A stretch of DNA of 64,000 nucleotides from Planctomonas sp. JC2975 (GTDB taxonomy: Bacteria > Actinomycetota > Actinomycetes > Actinomycetales > Microbacteriaceae). Where the stretch lies: NCBI RefSeq assembly GCF_012985205.1, contig NZ_JABEKS010000002.1:248001-312000 (forward strand), written 5' to 3'. The translations under genes were made by a program, and so were the position numbers. Under the pieces are notes generated by a model. The model ran no database searches. It was given only the letters and a program-made list of their open reading frames with translations, and had not been told where the DNA came from. This document shows positions 8,334 through 17,276 of this stretch, piece by piece (the stretch's first letter is position 1; each line of letters begins with the position of its first letter).

Positions 8334-9650
8334 TCACTCCTCGTCGCTGTAAGCGCTCGTACGTGTCGTGTTCGTGGGTGTCGCCGGCGAGCCGAGCGGC
8401 CCGGCGACGGGCGGCGTCTGCGCCCCGCCGGCCGGCGGCTCGGTGCCTTCCGGCGCGGGCCTTCCGAGCGTATCGGTCGCCCCGCCGACGGCGAGGCGCA
8501 CCTCGTGCTCGAGATCCTCGAGCACGGATGCGGTCGCGAGCGCCTCGGCATCGGTTCCCGGCGTCGAGTCCACCAGCGCCTCCCGAACGTCGACGAGCGG
8601 GCGACCGGTCAGCCCGGCCGCCGCGATGACGATCTGGTCGACGTACGCGTTCGGCGGCAGCCCGCAGAGTCGCCCGATCCGGCGCAGGGCGCCTACCCGG
8701 AGCGCATCCAGGGCGTGCGAGCGTGCGGATGCCCTGCGGTACAGCTGTGCCCGGCCGTCGATCGTCTCGCTGGCCCGGATCACGACGGGCAGGTCCTCGA
8801 CCACGAGCGGTCCGAAGCGGCGTCCACGCCAGATCGCCGCGGCGACGACCACGGCGATCAGCAGGATGATCGCAGGCGTGAGCCATCCGGGCGTCAGCTC
8901 CGCGATCGTCGGTACGCCGGACGCGGTGGCATCCGCCGCCGACGGCAGGTACCAGACGAGGGTGCGGTGGGATCCGAGCAATCCGATCGCGAGTGCGGCG
9001 TTCCCCGCCTTCTGGATGCCGTCGTTCTCCAGGATCGCTGCGCCGACGGCGCTCACCGTCGTGTCGCCGGAACGGGCCTGGGCGAGCGCGTACAAGCTGC
9101 CGAGCGGGAAGCATCCGACGGCGTCGCCGGTGACGCGGAAGGCGGTGTCGACGCCCGCGACGGACTCGGCGCGATCCGCCGCGGCCACGTCGCAGCCCGG
9201 AGTCGACGACGCCGTCCGTACCGGATGACCCGCCAACCGCACATCGGGCGCGATGGCCTGCAACTGGGCGAAGCCAGGGCCGACGGCGACGACGTCGACG
9301 CCGAGGCCGAGCACGGTGCGCGACTGCGCCGCATCCAGGAACCCGCTCGGATCGGAGAGCAACACCGTCGTGTCGTCGCGTTCGGATGCCGCCTGCCGGG
9401 CCGCCTCCAGCGTGCTGGCGGTGCGCACGTCCACGCCGTGCTCCTGAAGCACCCGTGCCAGCGCCTGCGCCCCCTGCGGCGCCGGGTTGTCCGCCCCCAT
9501 CGGATCCAGGGTGCTCGTGGCGAGGGACAGCTGGATGGCCGTCGCGATCCCCGCGCCCACCAACAGGATGACGATCAACACGATCCAGCCGCGCGCCCGC
9601 CTCAGGCTCTGACGCGGCGTGCTGGACAGCACGGGAGCCGTGGCGGTCAT
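8334..9650 (-). CDS. DUF4350 domain membrane protein
   Basis: A 438-residue protein with a hydrophobic helix at about residues 20-40, a DUF4350 domain in the outer part (G-A-Q-A-L-A-R-V-L-Q-E-H-G-V-D-V ... V-L-L-S-D-P), a second helix near 260-280 and a cytoplasmic C-terminal domain that ends in a Pro/Ala/Thr-rich tail. The fold resembles glutamine-amidotransferase-like sensors found next to MoxR/DUF58 genes; the function is not known. The ATG at 9650 overlaps the stop of the DUF4129 gene (ATGA), a sign of coupled translation. Equivalent to Rv3691 of M. tuberculosis from memory of that cluster. Confidence 0.85.
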   Translation of the reverse strand: MTATAPVLSSTPRQSLRRARGWIVLIVILLVGAGIATAIQLSLATSTLDPMGADNPAPQGAQALARVLQEHGVDVRTASTLEAARQAASERDDTTVLLSDPSGFLDAAQSRTVLGLGVDVVAVGPGFAQLQAIAPDVRLAGHPVRTASSTPGCDVAAADRAESVAGVDTAFRVTGDAVGCFPLGSLYALAQARSGDTTVSAVGAAILENDGIQKAGNAALAIGLLGSHRTLVWYLPSAADATASGVPTIAELTPGWLTPAIILLIAVVVAAAIWRGRRFGPLVVEDLPVVIRASETIDGRAQLYRRASARSHALDALRVGALRRIGRLCGLPPNAYVDQIVIAAAGLTGRPLVDVREALVDSTPGTDAEALATASVLEDLEHEVRLAVGGATDTLGRPAPEGTEPPAGGAQTPPVAGPLGSPATPTNTTRTSAYSDEE

Positions 9651-10354
9651 TCGGTGACCACCGCGTCGGCGGTCGTGAAGACGGGTCTGGCCTTCGCCAG
9701 CTCGCGATCGAGCGCTGCGAGTGTCGCGTAGTCGTCGGCGTCCGCACGCCTTCCGAGGTATCGGACGCCATCGAAGAGAGTCGCAGCGCCGTGCAACTGC
9801 GTTGTGAAGGCAGGCAGCGCGCCGGATGCCTCGATGGCCAGCTCCTGCGCCGTGGTGCCAGGAAGGACGAGCACGATGGTGCGGTCGCCCAGAGCGCGGC
9901 CGATGGCGCGGAACAGCTCGCGCACAGCCTCGTCGTATCTCCCCGCCGAAGCCGCAGAGGCGGCGCGACGACGCAGTTCGTCCGCCGACCTGTGGTCCTG
10001 GGCATCGAAGACGGCGGGAGCCTGGCGCCGACGCGACAGACGCGGCATCCCGAAGATGACGAAGGCCGCGATCAGTACAGCCGCGAGAAGGGCCACGCCG
10101 ATGCCGGCCATGATCCAGGCGGCATTGCCGCCGATCCCGCTGCCGAGGGCGGAGAACCACTCGGAGATCTGCTGCGCGAGCCGGTCGAACCAGGTCGGCT
10201 TGGCGGCCTGATATTCGGGTTTCGCCAGCTCGTGCTGCAACCACTGCTGAGCGGTGGGACCGTCAGGATTCAGCGGCGGAGTATCCACGTGCACGCGCTG
10301 CAGGAGCGAGAGCACGGCGCTCGACGATCCGGTCACGGGGAGCTCTGCGTCCAT
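9647..10354 (-). CDS. DUF4129 domain membrane protein
   Basis: A 235-residue protein with one membrane helix at about residues 78-100 and a C-terminal DUF4129 domain (R-R-R-A-A-S-A-A-S-A-G-R-Y-D-E-A-V-R-E-L-F-R-A-I). In other bacteria this domain is found at the C-terminus of transglutaminase-like proteins and beside MoxR clusters. The start ATG at 10354 lies inside the end of the preceding gene (22-base overlap), and the stop overlaps the start of the DUF4350 gene by 4 bases. The open frame continues far upstream but that part lies under the membrane-protein gene in another frame and is not coding. Confidence 0.83.
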   Translation of the reverse strand: MDAELPVTGSSSAVLSLLQRVHVDTPPLNPDGPTAQQWLQHELAKPEYQAAKPTWFDRLAQQISEWFSALGSGIGGNAAWIMAGIGVALLAAVLIAAFVIFGMPRLSRRRQAPAVFDAQDHRSADELRRRAASAASAGRYDEAVRELFRAIGRALGDRTIVLVLPGTTAQELAIEASGALPAFTTQLHGAATLFDGVRYLGRRADADDYATLAALDRELAKARPVFTTADAVVTE

Positions 10355-11784
10355 GGTGCGTTCTGCGCATCGGGAGCACCCGCTGCAGGAGGGACTCCCC
10401 AGGCGCGCTGCGCGATCCAGGCGGGCGTCGCGAACGGGTCGCCGGCATCCGGGATGCCCGCCGCTCGCTCGTCGACCACGCGACGCAGGTCGGCGTCGAG
10501 GCCCTCGCGGCGCATCCGCAGATCGAGATAGATGGTCGTCGCCGTAGCCGACTCCACGACCGAGGTGATCGAGCCGATGAAGGTTCCCACCACGAGCGAC
10601 AGCACGTAGTAGACGATCGTGACGGTGATGGCGTTGCCGCTCTGCAGCGAGCCGGTCGGGCTGATCACGGAGATGACGATCGCGTAGATCGCCTGGAGCG
10701 GCACGGTGACGATGCTGCTGGCGACGGAGCAGACGAGCCAGACGAGCACGAGCGTGCCGAACGTGCGCCAGAACGATCGGCGGGTGAGGTGCCACGAGCG
10801 ACCGACCGCGTGGAACACGCCGGCCTTCTCGACGACGATGACGCTGGGCGTGAGTGCGGTCTTCGTGCCGACCCAGATCCACACGGCGATCAGGCAGAGC
10901 ACCGCGAACACGACGGCAAGAACCGTGGCGAGCGTCGAACCAGCCATGCTGGTCAGGATGCCGACGCCGAGCGGGACGAGCACGGATGCGACCACTGCTG
11001 CCGCCAGCAGCGCCGTCCAGCCGATGAGGCGCCAGCGTCTGCCCCGCGTCCAGCGCCACAGTCCGCGCAGGGTCAGCTTCTCGCCGAGTGCCCCTCGTGC
11101 AACCTCCGTGGCGACGAGGCCCTGCACCATGGCCGTGCCGACGAGCGAGATCACGACGCCGACGAGGACCGCGGCGATCAGCAGCGCGACGCTTCCGGCG
11201 GCGATCAGCTGCTGATCGGACGACTGCTCCTGGCTGGCCGTCCCGATGCGCAGCACGGCGAACGCGGTCGTGGCACCCACGACGACGACCGTCGTGACGG
11301 TCGTGATGAGCTGCACGATGAGAGCTCCGCCTACCGTGGCGCGAGGGTTGTGCCGCAGCACGGCGAACGGGGTTCCGAACAGGCGTCCGAACGTCATGGG
11401 ACGCAACGGGAAGAGGCCCGGCTTCGGTGGGGGAGTCCAGCTCTGCTGCCAGCTCGGGGCGCCTGTCGCCGGCTGCTGCCAGCCGGGCTGGCCGGAGTAC
11501 TGCCAGCCGGGCTGGCCCTGGTACTGCTGCCATCCTGACTGGCCCTGATACTGTTGCCAGCTGGGTGGGCCGGGATATTGCTGGCCGCCGGACGGATCCG
11601 GATACTGCTGTGCGATGGGCGGGGCAGTCTGCGCGCTGGTCGATGGGGGTGCCCACGACTCGGGTGCCGTCCATCCGGGATCCTGCTGGTGCGTCGCGGG
11701 CCCATCGCCGCTCTGGACGGGCTGTCCCTGCGTCGGCGCGTGCGCGCTCGCGCCGGGTTCGACCGGATTCTGGGAATCGCTCAC
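10333..11784 (-). CDS. Multi-pass membrane protein with a Gln/Pro/Trp-rich N-terminus
   Basis: A 483-residue protein. The first 125 residues are low complexity: Pro/Gly/Gln-rich with several copies of short W-Q-Q-Y-Q-G-Q-type units. The remainder has about six membrane helices (near 150-175, 195-220, 260-290, 295-315, 350-375, 395-420) and a segment L-R-M-R-R-E-G-L-D-A-D-L typical of the glycerophosphoryl-diester-phosphodiesterase membrane domain group of actinobacteria. Function unknown; no phosphodiesterase active site is visible. The GTG at 11784 is preferred as start; a GTG at 11835 is also possible. It is the first gene of the leftward operon to DUF58 and is divergent from mtrA. Confidence 0.75.
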   Translation of the reverse strand: MSDSQNPVEPGASAHAPTQGQPVQSGDGPATHQQDPGWTAPESWAPPSTSAQTAPPIAQQYPDPSGGQQYPGPPSWQQYQGQSGWQQYQGQPGWQYSGQPGWQQPATGAPSWQQSWTPPPKPGLFPLRPMTFGRLFGTPFAVLRHNPRATVGGALIVQLITTVTTVVVVGATTAFAVLRIGTASQEQSSDQQLIAAGSVALLIAAVLVGVVISLVGTAMVQGLVATEVARGALGEKLTLRGLWRWTRGRRWRLIGWTALLAAAVVASVLVPLGVGILTSMAGSTLATVLAVVFAVLCLIAVWIWVGTKTALTPSVIVVEKAGVFHAVGRSWHLTRRSFWRTFGTLVLVWLVCSVASSIVTVPLQAIYAIVISVISPTGSLQSGNAITVTIVYYVLSLVVGTFIGSITSVVESATATTIYLDLRMRREGLDADLRRVVDERAAGIPDAGDPFATPAWIAQRAWGVPPAAGAPDAQNAPWTQSSP

Positions 11785-11912
11785 CGTTGATGACCTGCCG
11801 CTGCTCGTGTCCAGGGTTTCCTCATCCTGGCACACCGGATCCGACCCGTCGGACCCCGCGACTCACCGCGGCCCGAGGCGCCTCTCTCGGCTGTCGGACC
11901 CGACCTGTCGAC

Positions 11913-11924
11913 TACTCTTGTGCC
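11913..11924 (+). promoter_or_regulatory. Probable mtrA -10 element, leaderless geometry
   Basis: TACTCT at 11913-11918 is followed by exactly 6 bases and then an ATG at 11925, which is in frame with mtrA. This is the geometry of a leaderless actinobacterial transcript starting at A11925. Either mtrA is translated from 11925 with 21 extra residues, or the transcript carries a 63-base leader to ATG 11988. No convincing -35 was found. Confidence 0.5.
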
Positions 11925-11987
11925 ATGGTCTCGCCCGCGTGGACGCCTTCCGCGGGCGCCGAAGAGGAATCAGGACCCCTTACTGGA

Positions 11988-12671
11988 ATGAACGCACGAA
12001 TCCTGGTTGTCGACGACGACACCGCACTGGCCGAGATGATCGGCATCGTGTTGCGGACCGAGGGCTTCGAACCCAGCTTCTGCGCCGACGGCAGCCTCGC
12101 GATCGAGGCGTTCCACGGCGCGAAGCCCGATCTGATCCTGCTCGACCTGATGCTCCCCGGCATGGACGGCATCGAGGTGTGCTCGCGCATCCGTGCCGAG
12201 TCCGGCGTGCCGATCATCATGCTGACCGCGAAGTCCGACACGGCGGATGTCGTGAAGGGCCTCGAATCCGGCGCTGACGACTACATGGTCAAGCCGTTCA
12301 ATCCGAAGGAGCTCGTGGCCCGCATCCGCACGCGGCTGCGACCTGCGGCATCCGCTCCGGCCACGGATGTCTTGCGTGTCGGCGACCTGGAGATCGACGT
12401 CGCCGCCCACGAGGTGCGGCGTGGAGACGACCGCATCAGCCTGACCCCGCTGGAGTTCGACCTCCTGATCGCGCTCGCCTCGAAGCCGCAACAGGTCTTC
12501 ACGCGCGAGATGCTGCTCGAACAGGTGTGGGGTTACCACTACAAGGCCGACACGCGACTCGTGAACGTGCACGTGCAGCGGCTCCGCGCGAAGGTCGAAG
12601 ACGACCCCGACAACCCGAAGATCGTGATGACCGTGCGCGGAGTGGGCTACCGCGCCGGCGCGACGCCGTGA
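11988..12671 (+). CDS. mtrA: Response regulator MtrA
   Basis: A 227-residue OmpR-family regulator. The receiver domain carries the acidic pocket Asp9-Asp10-Asp11, phospho-acceptor Asp53 (L-L-D-L-M-L-P-G) and the M-L-T-A-K segment; the C-terminal winged helix is intact (L-T-P-L-E-F-D-L-L ... V-N-V-H-V-Q-R-L-R-A-K). MtrA controls cell wall, division and replication genes in actinobacteria, and pairs with the kinase MtrB encoded 25 bases downstream. The start at 11988 matches the usual family N-terminus (M-N-A-R-I-L-V-V-D-D-D); an in-frame ATG at 11925 behind a good -10 would give 21 more residues. Confidence 0.94.
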   Translation: MNARILVVDDDTALAEMIGIVLRTEGFEPSFCADGSLAIEAFHGAKPDLILLDLMLPGMDGIEVCSRIRAESGVPIIMLTAKSDTADVVKGLESGADDYMVKPFNPKELVARIRTRLRPAASAPATDVLRVGDLEIDVAAHEVRRGDDRISLTPLEFDLLIALASKPQQVFTREMLLEQVWGYHYKADTRLVNVHVQRLRAKVEDDPDNPKIVMTVRGVGYRAGATP

Positions 12672-12696
12672 CCGGCGCCCACTGAGAAGAGTCCGC

Positions 12697-14505
12697 GTGT
12701 TCCTCGGCGTCGACTGGCGACGGTGGCGGGAGTGGCCCGGCCACCTGGCGCACCTGTGGCGCACCAACCTGCAATTCCGCACGATCCTGATCACCGTGGC
12801 GCTCACCGGCGCTGCCGTGCTCGTCGCCGGTCTGCTGGTGTCGTTCGTGGTGGGCAACGGGCTCTACCAATCGCGCCTCGAGCAGGCGTATCGCGACTCC
12901 GCCCGCGCCACCACCGACGCCCAGAAGAAGCTGGACGCGTCGGACGCCACCGACCCCGAAGCCGTCGAGAACCTTTTCCTCCAGGTGTTCGGCGATGTGA
13001 AGAACTCGACGGCGACCGGGCTCGTCGCCTCTTTTCGTGTTCCCGGGCAAGGGATCGACCCCGGCGCACCCGTCGGCGTCTCCACCTTCGGCTCGGGCAA
13101 GGACGTCATCACCGCCGACATGCGCAAGGCGGTGAAGTCATCGCCGCACGCCGTGTTCGCCCAGTCGGTGGCGCTACCGGCGACCGACGGCACGACCCGC
13201 CCCGGCATCGTCGTCGGGTCGCAGCTGCAGTTGCCGACGGCCGGTCGCTACGAGCTGTACATCGGCTACGACCTCTCCGATTCGGAACAGACGCTGCTCT
13301 TCGTACAGAGGACTCTGCTCGTCGTCGGCCTCGCTCTGCTGCTGCTGATCGCCGCCATCACCTACCTGGTTGTGCGGCTCGTGGTCACACCCATCAGGGT
13401 CGCGGCACAGACGAGTAGACGCCTGGCAGACGGCGACCTCGAAGTGCGCATGCCCATCGCCAACGAAGACGCGTTCGCCACACTCGCGAGATCCTTCAAC
13501 GGCATGGCGGATGCGCTCCAGCGGCAGATCACGCAGCTCGCGACCCTCTCGCAGCTGCAGCAACGCTTCGTGAGCGACGTCTCGCACGAGCTGCGCACCC
13601 CGCTCACCACCATCCGCCTCGCCGGTGATGTCATCTACGACCAGCGTGAGGACTTCCCGGCGGCGACGGCGAGGACGGCGGAGCTCCTGCACACCCAGAT
13701 CGAACGCTTCGACACCCTGCTCTCCGACCTGCTCGAGATCAGCAGATACGACGCCGGATCCGTGGTGCTCGAGCTCGAGCCGACCAACCTGGTGCGACTG
13801 GCCGACGACGCCGTCGACGACATGCGGCCGCTCGCGGTGACGAACGGATCCGAGCTCCGGCTCGAGGCACCTGGCGGCTACTTCGAGGTGGACATGGATG
13901 CCAGGCGCGTGCGCCGCATTCTGCGCAACCTGCTCGGCAACGCGATCGAGCACGGCGAGGGTGGCCCGATCGTCGTTGTGGTCGACAGCAACCAGTCCGC
14001 CGTGGCGCTCGGCGTGCGCGACTACGGCCTCGGCATGAGCGAGCACGAGGTGCAGCACGTGTTCGACAGGTTCTGGCGCGCGGATCCGTCGCGCAAACGC
14101 ACCATCGGCGGCACCGGTCTCGGCTTGGCGATCTCGCTGGAAGACGCCGCCCAGCACGAGGGATGGCTCGATGTCTGGTCTTCTCCGCACCACGGATCCC
14201 ACTTCCGCCTGACCCTGCCGCGCACCCCGGGGGAGCCGATCCTCTCTTCCCCGATACCGCTCGCGCCCGCCGATGCGCCGCGCGACGACGAGGACCGTCC
14301 CATCGGCAACGAGCTGACAGGGAACCGCCACGACGTCGACTCCGACGGCAACCGCGGCGAACGCGGCGGCCGGAATCGTCGCGGCGGCGGTCGCGGGCGC
14401 CGCGGCCGCGGCGACTCGTCCGGCGGCCATGGCGAGTCCGCGAGCGGCGGGCAGGGCAGCACGGGACCGGTCTCCACCTCGACCGGATCAACCAGAGGAC
14501 GGTGA
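12697..14505 (+). CDS. mtrB: Sensor histidine kinase MtrB
   Basis: A 602-residue transmembrane kinase. Helix 1 is at about residues 28-55, an extracytoplasmic sensor of about 150 residues follows, helix 2 is near 205-228, then HAMP (230-285), HisKA with phospho-acceptor His297 (V-S-H-E-L-R-T-P-L-T-T), and the ATPase domain with N (R-N-L-L-G-N-A-I-E-H), G1 (D-Y-G-L-G-M) and G2 (G-G-T-G-L-G-L-A-I) boxes. The last 70 residues are an unusual Arg/Gly/Ser-rich tail with several R-G-G and R-G-R units. GTG 12697 stands behind GAGAAGAG. lpqB starts 4 bases after the stop, so mtrA-mtrB-lpqB form an operon. Confidence 0.95.
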   Translation: MFLGVDWRRWREWPGHLAHLWRTNLQFRTILITVALTGAAVLVAGLLVSFVVGNGLYQSRLEQAYRDSARATTDAQKKLDASDATDPEAVENLFLQVFGDVKNSTATGLVASFRVPGQGIDPGAPVGVSTFGSGKDVITADMRKAVKSSPHAVFAQSVALPATDGTTRPGIVVGSQLQLPTAGRYELYIGYDLSDSEQTLLFVQRTLLVVGLALLLLIAAITYLVVRLVVTPIRVAAQTSRRLADGDLEVRMPIANEDAFATLARSFNGMADALQRQITQLATLSQLQQRFVSDVSHELRTPLTTIRLAGDVIYDQREDFPAATARTAELLHTQIERFDTLLSDLLEISRYDAGSVVLELEPTNLVRLADDAVDDMRPLAVTNGSELRLEAPGGYFEVDMDARRVRRILRNLLGNAIEHGEGGPIVVVVDSNQSAVALGVRDYGLGMSEHEVQHVFDRFWRADPSRKRTIGGTGLGLAISLEDAAQHEGWLDVWSSPHHGSHFRLTLPRTPGEPILSSPIPLAPADAPRDDEDRPIGNELTGNRHDVDSDGNRGERGGRNRRGGGRGRRGRGDSSGGHGESASGGQGSTGPVSTSTGSTRGR

Positions 14506-14509
14506 GCGC

Positions 14510-16231
14510 ATGAGCACCGACAGCATCCGCAGACGACGCACCGCGCTGACGCTTGCCGCCGCCCTCGCTGTTCTGGCGTTGATCGCGGGCTGCGCTCAGA
14601 TCCCGCGCACCAGCGCCGTCAAAGAGGTGGGTCCGATCACCGAGCAGAACGACGGTCTCGGACAGGTCGACTTCCTGCCGAGCGGACCGCAGACCGGCGC
14701 CACGCAGGACGACATCCTGCGTGGGTTCATCCAAGCCGCGGTGTCGCCCCAGGGCGACTACCAGGTCGCGCGCGAGTTCCTCACGACCGGTTATCAGAGT
14801 CGCTGGAATCCCGACGCCTCCGTCACCGTCGACACGGCGTCGGCGCGCACATACTCCACAGTGGACGCGAACCAGAAACAGCTCACGCTGGCGCCCACCG
14901 CGTTCGTCGACGCCGACGGGACCTACAGCCGAGCCGAGTCGCCCACCGACATCACGCAGCAGTACTCCTTCACGAAGGAGGGCGGCGAGTGGCGCATCTC
15001 GAAGGCGCCGAACGGCGTCGTCATCGACAGCTCGCGGTTCACGAACGTGTTCGCCGCTCACCTGCTCTACTTCTTCAGCCCCGACCTGAACTTCCTGGTG
15101 CCTGACCAGCGCTGGTTCCCGAACTCGCCGGCGTCGCTGCAGACGCGCGTCGTGAAAGAGCTGGTCCAGGGGCCCGCGAAATGGCTGGCCGGCGCCTATG
15201 TCAGCGCGTTCCCGCAGGGCTCGCAGCTCACCTCGGATTCGGTCACGGTGACAGGAGGCGAGGCCGACGTCGACCTCAACAGCACGGCGGGCACGGCCGA
15301 TGCGCCGACCCTTGCGCGCATGCAGCTGCAGCTTTCCGAGTCGCTCAGCTCCGTCGCGGGCATCAACGACGTGCGGATCTCGTTCGAGGGTGTGCAGCGT
15401 TCGGTGCCCAGCGCGCTGACCCCATCGCCGACGAACGACCCGAGCGTGGACACGAACGCGCTCGTGATGCGCGGAGGAAAGTTCGGACTCCTCTCCGGCG
15501 CCGGCGTGACGGAGATCCCGGAGATCTCGGCCAAGGTCGAAGGGCTGTCGCCGTCGGCCGCGACGCTCTCCGCCGACCACCACAGCGCGGCCGTTCTGGC
15601 ATCCGATGCCGCCTGGCTGGTGCGGACCGGCGACGATCCCATTCGCTTCGACGCGCGACCGGGACTCGTCGCTCCCACGCTCGATCCGTCGAACTACGCC
15701 TGGAGCGCGTCGGCCGGAAAGCCGTCCGAGTTGGTGGTCATGGGCGCCAACGGGACCCCGACGGCCCTCACCGCCGCCTGGCCGGACGCGCAGACCATCG
15801 TGGCCATCGCCATGTCGCGCGACGGCACCCGTCTGGCTGCACTCGTGCGCACCGACAGCGGCATCGACATCCAGGTGGCCGGAGTCGTGCGCACCGCCAC
15901 CGGCCGACCGGAGAGTGTCTCGACGCCGATCGACCTCGGTACCGTCTCCGGCGGGACGGCGACGTCGCTGACGTGGCTCGATGATCACACGGTCGCCGCC
16001 CTCGCCAGCGGATCGAGTGGTGACAGCACGATCGACGTGCAGTCGATCGGCGGTGAGGCGACGCCGGAGCCCGGCCCGACCAACGGATCCTCGATCGGAC
16101 CGGTCGGCGCGACCCCCTACTACTGGGTGCTCACCGACAGCGGGTCGCTGCAGTGGCCTCGTGGAGCCGGATGGCAGGAGCGCATCGACGGCGTGCAGTT
16201 CATCGGCCAACAGCTCGGCAAGCCGCAGTAG
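14510..16231 (+). CDS. lpqB: Lipoprotein LpqB
   Basis: A 573-residue secreted lipoprotein. The signal peptide has an R-R-R-R charged start, a hydrophobic run and the lipobox L-I-A-G-C at residues 20-24, so Cys24 would be lipidated. A GerMN domain lies at about 160-300 and a beta-propeller-like C-terminal region follows. LpqB binds the outer part of MtrB and modulates MtrA phosphorylation in mycobacteria. The gene follows mtrB by 4 bases and ATG 14510 stands behind GGTGAGCG. Confidence 0.93.
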   Translation: MSTDSIRRRRTALTLAAALAVLALIAGCAQIPRTSAVKEVGPITEQNDGLGQVDFLPSGPQTGATQDDILRGFIQAAVSPQGDYQVAREFLTTGYQSRWNPDASVTVDTASARTYSTVDANQKQLTLAPTAFVDADGTYSRAESPTDITQQYSFTKEGGEWRISKAPNGVVIDSSRFTNVFAAHLLYFFSPDLNFLVPDQRWFPNSPASLQTRVVKELVQGPAKWLAGAYVSAFPQGSQLTSDSVTVTGGEADVDLNSTAGTADAPTLARMQLQLSESLSSVAGINDVRISFEGVQRSVPSALTPSPTNDPSVDTNALVMRGGKFGLLSGAGVTEIPEISAKVEGLSPSAATLSADHHSAAVLASDAAWLVRTGDDPIRFDARPGLVAPTLDPSNYAWSASAGKPSELVVMGANGTPTALTAAWPDAQTIVAIAMSRDGTRLAALVRTDSGIDIQVAGVVRTATGRPESVSTPIDLGTVSGGTATSLTWLDDHTVAALASGSSGDSTIDVQSIGGEATPEPGPTNGSSIGPVGATPYYWVLTDSGSLQWPRGAGWQERIDGVQFIGQQLGKPQ

Positions 16232-16367
16232 CCCGCACACTCCCAGCCGGCGCGATCGTCAGTTCAACCGGCGTCACTCGTCCTCCCCAGAACTCGGGTG
16301 CCGAGCAGGCATCACCGATGCGACAGCGCGTGGTCGGCGTGGCACGCCGTCGCATCAGACTGTCCAG

Positions 16368-17069
16368 ATGCCGAATATCGACGCGGCCACCGACCATGCC
16401 GCCGCTCCGGGCCGCGGATCCCGCCTGCGGTCGGCCTTGCTCGATGCCCTCGCCGTCGTCGCTCCGACGTCATGCGCCGGCTGCGGCGCCGCTGACCGAT
16501 CCCTCTGCGAGGCGTGCGCCGGCCGCCTGTCGCCGTCGGTCAGGACCATCGACCTCGACGATCTGACCGTGGCCGCCGCATTGGACTACGACGGTGTCGC
16601 TCGCTCGGCGATCGCAGCCTTCAAAGACGGCGGACGCACGGATACCGCACCGCACCTCGCCGTAGCCTTCTCCGCCTCGATCGAGGCTGCACTCCAGCAG
16701 TCCGTGGTACCTCACCGATCGTCCCTGCACCTCGTCACGGTCCCGTCGTCGCGTTCCGCCCACCGCGCTCGCGGATACTCGCCAGTCGGCCTCCTCCTCG
16801 GGCACCTGGGCCTCAGGGCCGAGCCCATGCTCGGTGCCCGTCGACAGGCGGCTGATCAGGTGGGGCTCTCGCCGGACTCGCGCAGAGAGAACCGATCGGA
16901 GTGGCTGGAGGCGAGGCACGCGGTAGCGGGGGAGCGGATGCTGCTGGTGGACGACATCCTCACAACAGGGGCAACACTCCTGGAGGCGAGGCGGGCACTG
17001 GAATCGGCGGGCGCCATCGTCGTCGGAGCCGCTGTGTTGGCCAGGACTCCGCGGCGGAATGCTGCGTGA
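16368..17069 (+). CDS. comF: ComF family phosphoribosyltransferase-like protein
   Basis: A 233-residue protein. An N-terminal zinc finger uses C-A-G-C and C-E-A-C pairs (about residues 32-50), and the C-terminal phosphoribosyltransferase domain carries the PRPP-binding loop M-L-L-V-D-D-I-L-T-T-G-A-T. ComF proteins in competent bacteria take part in DNA uptake; in actinobacteria, which carry it as a conserved neighbour of lpqB and hpf, the role is not established. ATG 16368 is preceded by CAGACT at a 6-base gap, a leaderless arrangement. The coding frame stays open upstream as far as 15981 but overlaps lpqB, so that part is not coding. Confidence 0.86.
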   Translation: MPNIDAATDHAAAPGRGSRLRSALLDALAVVAPTSCAGCGAADRSLCEACAGRLSPSVRTIDLDDLTVAAALDYDGVARSAIAAFKDGGRTDTAPHLAVAFSASIEAALQQSVVPHRSSLHLVTVPSSRSAHRARGYSPVGLLLGHLGLRAEPMLGARRQAADQVGLSPDSRRENRSEWLEARHAVAGERMLLVDDILTTGATLLEARRALESAGAIVVGAAVLARTPRRNAA

Positions 17070-17179
17070 CACGCCGGCATGACGAACAGAACGGGCGCTT
17101 CAGCGCGAAAAAAGCCGTGATCACGCGCCCCGTGCGCGACACCGCTTCGTCACATGGCGTTCACCTCGGATATGCCTGG

Positions 17180-17208
17180 TGACATCCACGGTGGGCCGGT
17201 CTACGGTA
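17180..17208 (+). promoter_or_regulatory. Candidate hpf promoter
   Basis: GTGACA at 17180-17185 (4-5 of 6 with the -35 consensus) is followed after 17 bases by TACGGT at 17203-17208 (TAnnnT -10). The gap to the hpf ATG (17277) leaves a leader of about 60 bases with a good GGAGG site. Confidence 0.5.
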
Positions 17209-17276
17209 GGGGAAAAGGTGTCGGTCCAGCCGCCCCTTCCGAACGGGTGACGGCCGCACCGGAAGCGGAGGTCGCC

